A DNA stretch of 64,000 nt from CAYSQW01 sp964433135 (lineage in GTDB: Bacteria; Acidobacteriota; Aminicenantia; Aminicenantales; Aminicenantaceae), in NCBI GenBank assembly GCA_964433135.1, contig CAYSQW010000006.1, positions 53,062 to 117,061 on the forward strand, read 5' to 3'. Shown here piece by piece: positions 26,311 to 33,906 of this stretch; the first letter of the stretch is position 1; each line of letters opens with the position of its first letter. The notes under the pieces were generated by a model, which saw only the letters and a program-made list of their open reading frames with translations, was not told where the DNA came from and searched no databases. The position numbers and the translations under genes are program-made.

Positions 26311-26694
26311 ATGAAACGAACAAAAAAGGCATGGGTTCTAGGCCTGGCGCTGCTCTTGTCCGCGGGATTCCTTCTTGCGGAGGGCAACCACAATGATCTT
26401 CAAGCCATCAAGAAAGCCGTCAAAAAGGATGAAAAGCGGATTGAAAGCGGTGAAGCGAAGTGGCTCAAGGTCCTGGTGACCGATGAGCGAAGCGGTGAAG
26501 ACAAGGTCAGGATCACGCTGCCGCTGTCCCTGTTGGAACTGCTTATCCGGCACGACTCGCCCGACTGCCGTATCGGTAGGGACGTTTATGATCTCGATCT
26601 CCGGGAAATTCTTGCGGAGCTGAAGAAACTCGGTCCCATGGTGGTGATCGAGGTCATGGAGAATGATGAGACCGTGAAGATTTGGCTTGAATAA
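26311..26694 (+). CDS. Small exported protein consisting mainly of a SHOCT-like domain
   Basis: A 127-residue secreted protein. After the signal peptide (AWVLGLALLLSAGFLLAEG) and a short helix with LQAIKKAVKKDEKRIESGE, the rest is one domain. It begins WLKVLVTDERSGEDKVRITL, continues PLSLLELLIRHDSPD, YDLDLREILAELKKLGPMVV, and ends IEVMENDETVKIWLE. The pattern of two short strands, PLSL helix, D-[LI]-[DR]-x-I-x-x-L helix and terminal strand matches the SHOCT-like domain of YvlB/LiaX proteins, best of the three copies in this locus. ATG 26311 follows GAGGAG. The gene is last before a strong terminator. Confidence 0.72.
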   Translation: MKRTKKAWVLGLALLLSAGFLLAEGNHNDLQAIKKAVKKDEKRIESGEAKWLKVLVTDERSGEDKVRITLPLSLLELLIRHDSPDCRIGRDVYDLDLREILAELKKLGPMVVIEVMENDETVKIWLE

Positions 26695-26722
26695 ACATTC
26701 AGGGACGAAAACAATTAAATCA

Positions 26723-26750
26723 GGGGGCGGGAAACCGCCTCCTTTTTTTT
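26723..26750 (+). terminator. Intrinsic terminator after the ECF operon
   Basis: GGGGGCGG-GAAA-CCGCCTCC (26723-26742) forms an 8-bp stem with one G-T pair and a GAAA tetraloop, followed at once by T8 (26743-26750). This closes the ECF operon and separates it from the carbon-metabolism operon. Confidence 0.88.
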
Positions 26751-26811
26751 CTCCCCCTCCCGCCTGCTGCCTTGGGCGCTGTGCTTCCGGAGGGATTCCT
26801 CCTCCTTTGAG

Positions 26812-26840
26812 TTGACAAAAAAACCATAGGGTTTGATAAT
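26812..26840 (+). promoter_or_regulatory. Sigma-70 promoter for the citrate/aconitase operon
   Basis: TTGACA (26812-26817), a 17-base spacer and GATAAT (26835-26840) form a near-consensus promoter. The start of transcription would be near 26847, about 23 bases before the GTG of the first gene. Confidence 0.8.
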
Positions 26841-26869
26841 GGTGAGACCTTAGAATAAGGACGGTCGAA

Positions 26870-28486
26870 GTGTCGCGTTTGTACGAATATCAGAGTAAGG
26901 AGATCCTGCGGGAAGGCGGGATTCCCATTCCAAAGGGCGGTGTTGCGGATTCTCCCGGACAGGCGGCCGAGATCGCCCGGGAAATCGGCGGGCCCGTCGT
27001 ATTGAAAATACAAGCCTGGGTGACGGGAAGAGCCGGTCTGGGCGGCATAAAATTTGCCTCCAGCCCGGAAGAGGCGGAAGAGACGGCCCGGACCATGCTG
27101 GGCATGCAGGTGAAAAACTTCGTCGTGGAAAAAATCCTGGTCGAGGAAAAACTGCCTATCCGGTCGGAATATTTCTTGGGGCTGGTCATCGACGATGCCG
27201 CAAAATCCCCCAGCGTAATTTTCAGCTCCATGGGCGGAACCGGGATCGAGGAGATCGCTCGTCTCCATCCCGAAAAGGTGGCGCGGATTTTGGTGGATGT
27301 CAGCCGCGGCCTCAAGGTCTATGAGGCCAGGAACCTGCTGAGGAAGACCGGAATCGCTCCCGAGCTCCTGAATCCCTTGACGAAGGTATTGGCGAAATTT
27401 TATGCCGTCGCTCAAAAATATGATGCCCGATCGGCGGAAATGAATCCTTTGGTCATGACGGAGGACGGGCGTTTCCTGGCTGCGGATTGTCATTTCACCG
27501 TTGATGATTACGCCGTTTATCGGCATCCCGAACTGGGAATCGCCATCGCAAGGGAATTCGATCGCCCTCCAACCGACTTGGAGATGATCGCATACCAGGT
27601 GGAGGAACGGGATCATCGGGGGACTTTTTACTTTCTTCAGATGTCCGAAGACCTCTCCGGAGAAGAAACCTTCCTCGGTTTCAACGGAGCCGGAGGCGGA
27701 GGATCCATGATGTCCATGGATGCCGTCCTCAAGAAAGGCTTCAAGCTGGCCAACTACTGTGACACCAGCGGAAATCCGTCGGCCAGCAAGGTTTACCGGG
27801 CCGCTAAGGTCATTCTCTCACAGCCGGGAATAAAAGCCTATTTCGCTTCCGGATCCGGGGTCGCCAGCCAGGAACAATTCCACTCGGCGCGCGGCCTTGT
27901 CAAAGCGTTCCATGAGGAGAAACTCGATATCCCCGCCGTCATTCGGTTGGGAGGCAACTATGAGGAGGAAGCGATCGAAATCCTCAATAAATATCTCAAG
28001 GATATTCCCGGAAAGGTGGAAGGCTACGGCCGGGACGATTCTCCCGAGGATTGTGCGGAGCGCCTGGAGACGTTGATCGCCGAAAATAAATCGCATCGCC
28101 ATGAACTGAGGCCCATGCCTGATTACGTGCAGCGGAGCGGAGCCTATGCCTTCGATACCATGACGGGGCGGGTGACGATCGACCATGCCAAATGCGGAGC
28201 CTGTGAAAGCCGTGGATGCATCGAAGCGTGTTCCGCTCGGATATTGACCCTGCGGGACGGCAGACCGGTGCTCTCCATCAGTGAAAAGGACGCCGAAAAA
28301 GGAAAATGTACGGAATGCCTGGCATGTGAAATCTACTGCATGTTTCATGAACAGGAAGCGATTGCCATTCACCTACCGATTCCGGGTTTGCCGGAATATC
28401 GCGAGACGCGGATGCGCGGGATGAAGACGAAAGCCGCCGATCGCCCCCGGAAAGGTAAGAGATCGAGTCCGAAAAGAGAGGATTGA
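26870..28486 (+). CDS. Citryl-CoA/succinyl-CoA synthetase beta-like protein fused to a two-cluster ferredoxin domain
   Basis: A 538-residue protein. Residues 1-395 form an ATP-grasp plus ligase domain of the succinyl-CoA synthetase beta / citryl-CoA synthetase large-subunit family. The N-terminus is LYEYQSKEILREGGIPIPKG; NPLVMTEDGRFLAADCHF and GFNGAGGGGSMMSMDAVLKK lie further on, then IRLGGNYEEEAIEILN. The usual AQVHAGGRGK loop is altered (IQAWVTGRAGLGG). The C-terminus adds two [4Fe-4S] motifs, Cys442/445/450/454 and Cys480/483/486/490, not normal for this family. The neighbours encode the CoA-binding subunit and a citryl-CoA lyase-like protein, so citryl-CoA formation is more likely than succinyl-CoA, though not proven. 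The start is GTG 26870. Confidence 0.8.
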   Translation: MSRLYEYQSKEILREGGIPIPKGGVADSPGQAAEIAREIGGPVVLKIQAWVTGRAGLGGIKFASSPEEAEETARTMLGMQVKNFVVEKILVEEKLPIRSEYFLGLVIDDAAKSPSVIFSSMGGTGIEEIARLHPEKVARILVDVSRGLKVYEARNLLRKTGIAPELLNPLTKVLAKFYAVAQKYDARSAEMNPLVMTEDGRFLAADCHFTVDDYAVYRHPELGIAIAREFDRPPTDLEMIAYQVEERDHRGTFYFLQMSEDLSGEETFLGFNGAGGGGSMMSMDAVLKKGFKLANYCDTSGNPSASKVYRAAKVILSQPGIKAYFASGSGVASQEQFHSARGLVKAFHEEKLDIPAVIRLGGNYEEEAIEILNKYLKDIPGKVEGYGRDDSPEDCAERLETLIAENKSHRHELRPMPDYVQRSGAYAFDTMTGRVTIDHAKCGACESRGCIEACSARILTLRDGRPVLSISEKDAEKGKCTECLACEIYCMFHEQEAIAIHLPIPGLPEYRETRMRGMKTKAADRPRKGKRSSPKRED

Positions 28487-28494
28487 GAAACAAG

Positions 28495-29388
28495 ATGTCC
28501 ATATTAGTCGATGAGCGGTCTAAAGTGCTGGTCCAGGGGATAACCGGACGCGAAGGGATGGTGCGGACCCGTTTGATGCGTGACTACGGAACCCAGGTCG
28601 TGGGAGGGGTGACCCCCGGAAAGGGAGGAGGGGAGGTCTACGGGCTTCCCGTCTTCGATACGGTCGAGGAAGCTTGGGAAAGGGTCGGACCTTTGGACGC
28701 AAGCGTCATCTTCGTACCGGCCGCCCTGGTGAAGGACGCCGCCCTGGAAGCCATCGATGCCGGGGTGAAATTCCTTACGATCGTTCCGGACCGGGTTCCG
28801 ATCTATGATGTGTTGGAAATCTCCCGCCGGGCTCAGCAGAAGGGCGCACGTTTCGTCGGGCCCAATACGCTGGGTCTATTGAGCCCGGGCAAAGCGGCCC
28901 TGGGGATGATCGGAGGGAGAGCGGAAACCGCCAGGCAGTGGTTCCGGCCCGGGAAAGTGGGTGTCACTTCACGCTCGGGAGGGATGACTTCGGCCATGGC
29001 CTATTACCTGACCCAGGCGGGAATGGGACAGAGCACGATTGTTCACGTCGGTGGAGATTCGGTGGTGGGAACGGCTCATCCCGAGGTGGTCGAGCTTTTT
29101 CAGAACGATGAACAAACCGAAATGGTAGCCATGTTCGGAGAGATCGGAACCACTCAGGAAGAACGTGTCGCGGACATGATTGAACTGGGGAAATTCACAA
29201 AACCGCTGATCGCTTTTATTGGCGGCAAGGCCGCAAAATCAGGAACCCGGTTTTCTCATGCCGGGGCTATCGTGGAAGGGACGCGCGGGTCCTACGCCAG
29301 TAAGGTTGAGCGGCTTCGTTCGGTCGGCGTCCATATCGCCGAATCCATATTCGACATACCCGAAATCGCAAAACGATTGAGCTCATGA
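28495..29388 (+). CDS. Citryl-CoA/succinyl-CoA synthetase alpha-like CoA-binding subunit
   Basis: A 297-residue partner of the preceding ATP-grasp protein. It has the CoA-binding Rossmann start VLVQGITGREGMVRTRLMRD with VVGGVTPGKGG, and the middle motif RFVGPNTLGLLSPGKAALGM. The ligase domain carries VTSRSGGMTSAMAYYLTQAG and the phosphohistidine His255 in RFSHAGAIVEG. Family members accept phosphate from ATP on this His and pass it to the acid substrate before CoA attack. ATG 28495 is chosen over the in-frame TTG 28483. Sequence alone cannot separate succinate from citrate as substrate; the downstream lyase favours citrate. Confidence 0.82.
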   Translation: MSILVDERSKVLVQGITGREGMVRTRLMRDYGTQVVGGVTPGKGGGEVYGLPVFDTVEEAWERVGPLDASVIFVPAALVKDAALEAIDAGVKFLTIVPDRVPIYDVLEISRRAQQKGARFVGPNTLGLLSPGKAALGMIGGRAETARQWFRPGKVGVTSRSGGMTSAMAYYLTQAGMGQSTIVHVGGDSVVGTAHPEVVELFQNDEQTEMVAMFGEIGTTQEERVADMIELGKFTKPLIAFIGGKAAKSGTRFSHAGAIVEGTRGSYASKVERLRSVGVHIAESIFDIPEIAKRLSS

Positions 29389-29400
29389 AGGGAGATAAGA

Positions 29401-30177
29401 ATGAGTGACTTAAGCTGGAAAACGTCGATAACCGACGTCCATCCCAATAAACTTTCGGTAAGGGGCTACGCCCTGGATAAGCTGATGGGACGCATCTCGT
29501 TTTCGCAAGCCGTCTATCTGATCTTGAAAGGCGAGATGCCGAGTGCCGCCGTGGGCAGGATGGTGGATGCGATTTTCGTTTCCTCCATCGATCATGGAGC
29601 GAGTCCTCCCTCTGCGCTGGCTGCGCGGACGGTCGCTTCGACGGGGGCTGAGTTGAATTCCGCGGTGGCAACCGGCGTTCTTGCGATATCGAGGTTTCAT
29701 GGAGGCGCGATCGAAAACGCGATGCGGTTGTATCTTAAAATCGCCGACCGCATGGAGGCTGACGGGGTTTCCGAGCAGGAAGCCGTAGCGGCCCTACTGC
29801 GTGAAATGAAGGAAAACAAGCAGCGTGCTTCCGGTTTCGGCCACCGGGTTCATACCCGGGATCCTCGGGCGACGAAACTCTTCGCTCTGGCCGATGAACT
29901 GGATTTGACGGGCAGGTTTATCCGCATCGCGCGCGCCGTCCAGGAAGGTTTGCGGACGACATTCGGTCGTGAACTGCCCATCAATGTCGACGGCGCGATC
30001 GCCGCGGTTCTCTGCGACCTTGATATTCCGCCTGAAATCGGCAACGCGTTTTTCATCATCGCCCGGGTCCCGGGCTTGGTGGCGCAGGTAAACGAAGAGA
30101 AAACCCGAATGAAGACCATGCGCAAGATTCATCCGACCGCTTTTGAATATGACGGACCTTCTGAAAGGGAGCCCTAA
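29401..30177 (+). CDS. Citryl-CoA lyase-like protein (short citrate synthase homologue)
   Basis: A 258-residue citrate-synthase-fold protein, much shorter than citrate synthase (about 370-430) and about the size of citryl-CoA lyase from Hydrogenobacter. It has the lyase-type segment SSIDHGASPPSALAARTVAS with ISRFHGGAIENAM, the catalytic His loop SGFGHRVHTRDPRATKLF, and the catalytic Asp region PINVDGAIAAVLCDLDIPPE. It would cleave citryl-CoA to acetyl-CoA and oxaloacetate or act in reverse. With the two upstream subunits it makes a split ATP-citrate lyase. It starts 12 bases after the alpha subunit with GGGAGAT upstream and overlaps the HD gene by one base. Confidence 0.85.
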   Translation: MSDLSWKTSITDVHPNKLSVRGYALDKLMGRISFSQAVYLILKGEMPSAAVGRMVDAIFVSSIDHGASPPSALAARTVASTGAELNSAVATGVLAISRFHGGAIENAMRLYLKIADRMEADGVSEQEAVAALLREMKENKQRASGFGHRVHTRDPRATKLFALADELDLTGRFIRIARAVQEGLRTTFGRELPINVDGAIAAVLCDLDIPPEIGNAFFIIARVPGLVAQVNEEKTRMKTMRKIHPTAFEYDGPSEREP

Positions 30178-30710
30178 TGCGAAAAAAACTTTTATCCTTG
30201 ATGCCGGAGTTCCAGATGATAGAGGATCCCGATCTGCGGGAAAAGACCATAACGATCTGGGAGGATGCTCTGAAAGAAGGGGGTTGGGATGTGGACGATC
30301 TGCCGAAAATCCCGTTCACCCTCCTGATTGAGAAAACGGATATCGATCTGGCCATGCACACACGGGCGGTTACCCTGTGCGCCCGTGAAACCGGAAAGGT
30401 TATGCTCCGGGAGTATTCCGGCAAGATGAATATCAACATGGATTACCTGACCTCCGGTTCTCTTCTCCACGATGTCGGAAAACTTTTCGAATACAAGCGG
30501 ATCAACGGCCGGTTCGTAAAAAGTGAGAGGGGGAAACTTCTCAGACACCCGATCTCGGGCGCGGCTTTTGCCGCGCGGTACGATATTCCGGATGAAATCC
30601 TGCATATGATCGCCGCCCATTCGCGGGAAGGGGATGGAGCGCGCCGAACGATCGAAGCGATCATCATCAACCATTCCGATTTCGTGAATTTCGAATCTCT
30701 GAAAATCTGA
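30177..30710 (+). CDS. HD-domain phosphohydrolase
   Basis: A 177-residue protein with a metal-dependent HD domain. The histidines and aspartates appear in DIDLAMHTRAVTLCARETGK, the HD motif SGSLLHDVGKLFEY, HPISGAAFAARYDIPDEILH and AAHSREGDG, ending with IIINHSDFVNFESL. These fit the HDIG/YqeK-like arrangement. The reaction is unknown; members act on nucleotides or related phosphoesters. It is embedded in the carbon-metabolism operon, one base overlapping the lyase, so it may serve the operon or be a passenger. Confidence 0.75.
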   Translation: MRKKLLSLMPEFQMIEDPDLREKTITIWEDALKEGGWDVDDLPKIPFTLLIEKTDIDLAMHTRAVTLCARETGKVMLREYSGKMNINMDYLTSGSLLHDVGKLFEYKRINGRFVKSERGKLLRHPISGAAFAARYDIPDEILHMIAAHSREGDGARRTIEAIIINHSDFVNFESLKI

Positions 30711-30811
30711 CGGAAATAGAGAAACGAACGGAATATCGGCGGGATGCGGTCACGCCGTGTTCCGGAAATCCGGGATCCCTGCCATCGGGAAAACGGGGAG
30801 GAGGAACAACC

Positions 30812-32065
30812 GTGGGCAAGACGTTTTCTGAAAAAATCTTAGGGAGGAAAGCCGGGAAGCCGGTTTGTGCCGGAGAGGTCGTGACGGTTTCACCGGATCG
30901 TGTCCTTTCTCACGACAATACCGCCGCGATCATCAAAGAGTTTGAAAAATTGGGCGTCGATCGAGTGAAGTCGCCGGACAAGTTGATCATCATTTTGGAT
31001 CACGTGGTGCCGGCGGCCGCGGAAAAGTACGCTCTCAATCATAAGAATATCCGGGAATTCGTCGCCGCTCAGGGGCTGAAGCATTTTTTCGATGTTTCCC
31101 ATGGGATCTGTCATCAGGTGCTTTCCGAGGAAGGTTTCGCTCTGCCGGGAGCCCTGATCCTGGGTGCGGATTCCCACACCCCGAGCTATGGAGCGCTGGG
31201 AGCTTTTTCCGCCGGGATCGGGCGATCGGAAGTGGCTTCGGTCTGGGCAACCGATGAGATATGGCTCCGGGTTCCGGAGACGATCCGGATCGAAATGAGC
31301 GGTCGGCTGCAGGCGGGAGTCAGCGCCAAAGATGTGATCCTCCATCTCATCGGCCGCGAAGGCGCGGACCGGGCGAACTATATGGCTGTGGAATATGCGG
31401 GCGGCGCAGCCGGTGAATTTTCGATCGGTTCCCGGTTGGTCTTTTGCAACATGGCCGCGGAGATGGGAGCCAAGAACGGATACTTCGTTCCGGATGAAAA
31501 AACCTTGGAGTATCTCCGGGATCGAGCTCGTGGAGATTTCGATGGGATTGAATCCGATGCTGATGCCGATTACGCCGCCGTGCTGACGCTTGATCTCGGC
31601 ACTGTCGGGCCGCAGGTGGCATGTCCCCATACCGTGGATAATGTCGTTCCCATCGAGAAAGTCCGGGGAATCCCTTTCCAACAGGCCTTGATCGGGACGT
31701 GTACGAACGGAAGACTGGAGGACCTGGAGACGGCCGCCCGCATCTTCAAGGGCCGCCGGGTGCATCCGGGAGTGAGGGTTTTGGTTATCCCTGCATCCCG
31801 AAGGGAATATCTGGCCGCGCTGCGCAGCGGGGCGCTGGAGATATTCGCCGAGGCCGGATGCCTTATCCTCAACCCGGGCTGCGGACCCTGTCTGGGAGCC
31901 CATCAGGGGATTCTGGCTCCCGGAGAAACGGCTTTGAGTACGGCCAATCGAAACTTCAAAGGCCGGATGGGGAGCCGGGAGTCTGAAATATATCTGGCAT
32001 CTCCCGCAACCGTTGCCGCTTCCGCGGTCGCGGGATATATCACCGATCCGAGGGAATATCTATGA
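30812..32065 (+). CDS. Aconitase/3-isopropylmalate dehydratase family large subunit, copy 1
   Basis: A 417-residue hydro-lyase large subunit of the LeuC/homoaconitase type. The cluster ligands are Cys297 (GTCTNGR) and Cys357 and Cys360 (NPGCGPCLGAHQG). The substrate-binding GADSHTPSYGALGAFSAGIG and the late TANRNFKGRMGS are canonical. The start is GTG 30812 behind GGGAGGAGG. It overlaps the small subunit by four bases. In this operon it probably isomerises citrate and isocitrate, but homocitrate or isopropylmalate are possible for the family. Confidence 0.85.
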   Translation: MGKTFSEKILGRKAGKPVCAGEVVTVSPDRVLSHDNTAAIIKEFEKLGVDRVKSPDKLIIILDHVVPAAAEKYALNHKNIREFVAAQGLKHFFDVSHGICHQVLSEEGFALPGALILGADSHTPSYGALGAFSAGIGRSEVASVWATDEIWLRVPETIRIEMSGRLQAGVSAKDVILHLIGREGADRANYMAVEYAGGAAGEFSIGSRLVFCNMAAEMGAKNGYFVPDEKTLEYLRDRARGDFDGIESDADADYAAVLTLDLGTVGPQVACPHTVDNVVPIEKVRGIPFQQALIGTCTNGRLEDLETAARIFKGRRVHPGVRVLVIPASRREYLAALRSGALEIFAEAGCLILNPGCGPCLGAHQGILAPGETALSTANRNFKGRMGSRESEIYLASPATVAASAVAGYITDPREYL

Positions 32066-32565
32066 AACGAGCCAAGGTTTGGAAATACGGAGACAACGTC
32101 AATACGGATGTTATTTTCCCGGGGAAGTACACCTATGCCGTCATGGAGCCGGAGGAAATGGCACGTCATGCGCTTGAGGATCTCGATCCGGAATTTGCGT
32201 CCCGGGTCGAAAGCGGTGAATATATTGCGGCCGGAAAGAATTTCGGCTGTGGAAGCTCACGGGAGCAGGCCGCGACCTGTCTCAAAGCGGCGGGAGTCAG
32301 GGCGATCATCGCCGTGTCTTTCGCCCGGATATTTTTTCGCAATGCCATCAATCAGGGGTTGCCGGTTATTCAATGTCCCGAAGCGGTTGCCGCTCTTGCG
32401 GATGGAGACGTGATCGCCGTGGATTTTATCGAAGGAGAGATTCGCACGCCGCAGGGGAATTTTCCCTTTGCGCGCCTTCCGAAATCGGTGCTGGGAATCC
32501 TCGATGCCGGAGGTCTGATCGCCTATACCAAACGCAGGCTGGAAGCGGAGAAAATAAAATCGTAA
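32062..32565 (+). CDS. Aconitase/3-isopropylmalate dehydratase family small subunit, copy 1
   Basis: A 167-residue swivel subunit (LeuD type) that completes the active site of the large subunit overlapping it. Key segments are YGDNVNTDVIFPGKYTYAVM, the Ser-containing substrate loop AGKNFGCGSSREQAA, and FARIFFRNAINQGLPVI. The loop after the NTD-I-PG motif, which tunes substrate in this family, reads KYTYA, not the common YL-type sequence. It is the last gene before a new promoter, so the first transcript may end after it. Confidence 0.85.
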   Translation: MKRAKVWKYGDNVNTDVIFPGKYTYAVMEPEEMARHALEDLDPEFASRVESGEYIAAGKNFGCGSSREQAATCLKAAGVRAIIAVSFARIFFRNAINQGLPVIQCPEAVAALADGDVIAVDFIEGEIRTPQGNFPFARLPKSVLGILDAGGLIAYTKRRLEAEKIKS

Positions 32566-32640
32566 GGGCGATTCTAAAGATGGGGTGACCGCCGGTTTCG
32601 TATGAAGGCCGCCGGCCCCATGGAAGCGGAGGGGACGGAT

Positions 32641-32669
32641 TTGAACTTTTTAATAAACTGTACTATCAT
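32641..32669 (+). promoter_or_regulatory. Sigma-70 promoter for the isocitrate dehydrogenase-like gene
   Basis: TTGAAC (32641-32646), a 17-base AT-rich spacer and TATCAT (32664-32669) lie about 70 bases before the ATG. The 175-base gap otherwise holds an AAGGAG ribosome site and no recognised element. Confidence 0.6.
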
Positions 32670-32740
32670 CCCTTTATTCAAAAAACGAGTTGACGGGAGC
32701 CGTCCGGATCAGCGGAATAAGGCTCGGAAAAGGAGATCTC

Positions 32741-33856
32741 ATGTCAAAGTATAAAATAGCTGTTTTACCCGGTGATGGGGTCGGCAAGGACGTTATCGAA
32801 GCCGCCATGATTGTGCTGGATAAGCTTGATCTGGACGCGGAGTACATCAATGGGGATATCGGTTGGGAATTCTGGTGCCGTGAAGGAGATCCGCTGCCCC
32901 CGCGAACCATCGAGTTGATGCGGAATACGGATGCCTGTCTGTTCGGCGCCATCACATCCAAACCCAAAAAAGATGCGGCCAAGGAACTGGATCATGATCT
33001 GCAGGGCAAGGGATTGTCCTATTTCAGCCCCATCGTCCGGCTGCGCCAGGAATTCGATCTATATACCAATCTCCGGCCCTGCAAAGCCTATCCGGGCAAT
33101 CCCTTGAATTACCGTGACGATATCGATTTGGTGATGTTCCGGGAAAACACGGAAGGCATGTATGCCGGCGTGGAATTCCACCCGCTTCCCGAGCAGGTTA
33201 AAGAGGCCCTCATGCTCCACCCGAAAATGAGAAAATTCGAAGCGACCGCCGGTGATGACATCGCGCTTTCCACCCGCATCATGACCCGGAAAGCCTGTAC
33301 CCGTATCATGCGTGCCGCTTTTGATTTCGCCCGGGCCCACGGACGTAAAAACGTGACGATCGTGGAGAAGCCGAATGTGCTGCGTGAGACCGGAGGCTTG
33401 ATGTTGGACATCGCCCGCGGTGTCGCTAAAGAGTATGCTGATATCGAACTGTGGGAAGCGAATGTCGATGCCATGGCGATGTGGCTGGTTAAGAATCCCC
33501 AGGATTACGGCGTTCTGGTGGCTGAAAATCTCTTCGGCGATATCATCTCGGACCTCGCCGCCCAGCTGGTGGGAGGATTGGGTTTTGCATGCAGCGGAAA
33601 CATCGGTGAAAACTATGCCGTGTTCGAACCCACCCACGGCTCCGCTCCCAAATATGACGGGATGTACAAAGTCAACCCCACGGCAACTCTTCTGGCCGTG
33701 AAGATGATGCTGGATTGGCTGGGTGAAAAAGATGCCGCCCAAGCGCTGGAAAACGCGATCGCCGCGGTCATCGAAGAAGGGAAGGTGCGCACTTACGATC
33801 TGCGGGGAACATCCTCCACGTTGGATGTGGGGCGTGCCGTTGCGGGGAAGATCTAA
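32741..33856 (+). CDS. Isocitrate/homoisocitrate dehydrogenase family protein
   Basis: A 371-residue beta-decarboxylating dehydrogenase. It has the N-terminal IAVLPGDGVGKDVIEAAM, the substrate helix IVRLRQEFDLYTNLRPCKAY, FRENTEGMYAGVEF, the Lys/Asp catalytic segments VTIVEKPNVLRETGG and VLVAENLFGDIISDLAAQLV, and the cofactor loop THGSAPKYDGMYKVNP. Lys-Tyr and the later Val in that loop match positions that give NADP preference in E. coli Icd. FRENTEG fits isocitrate-type better than isopropylmalate enzymes. ATG 32741 follows AAGGAG. Between two aconitase-type pairs it most likely links isocitrate to 2-oxoglutarate. Confidence 0.85.
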   Translation: MSKYKIAVLPGDGVGKDVIEAAMIVLDKLDLDAEYINGDIGWEFWCREGDPLPPRTIELMRNTDACLFGAITSKPKKDAAKELDHDLQGKGLSYFSPIVRLRQEFDLYTNLRPCKAYPGNPLNYRDDIDLVMFRENTEGMYAGVEFHPLPEQVKEALMLHPKMRKFEATAGDDIALSTRIMTRKACTRIMRAAFDFARAHGRKNVTIVEKPNVLRETGGLMLDIARGVAKEYADIELWEANVDAMAMWLVKNPQDYGVLVAENLFGDIISDLAAQLVGGLGFACSGNIGENYAVFEPTHGSAPKYDGMYKVNPTATLLAVKMMLDWLGEKDAAQALENAIAAVIEEGKVRTYDLRGTSSTLDVGRAVAGKI

Positions 33857-33906
33857 TCCGGCCGCCGGCGGGAATCCCGGGGGGATTCCGGGCGATGAGA
33901 GGTAAG

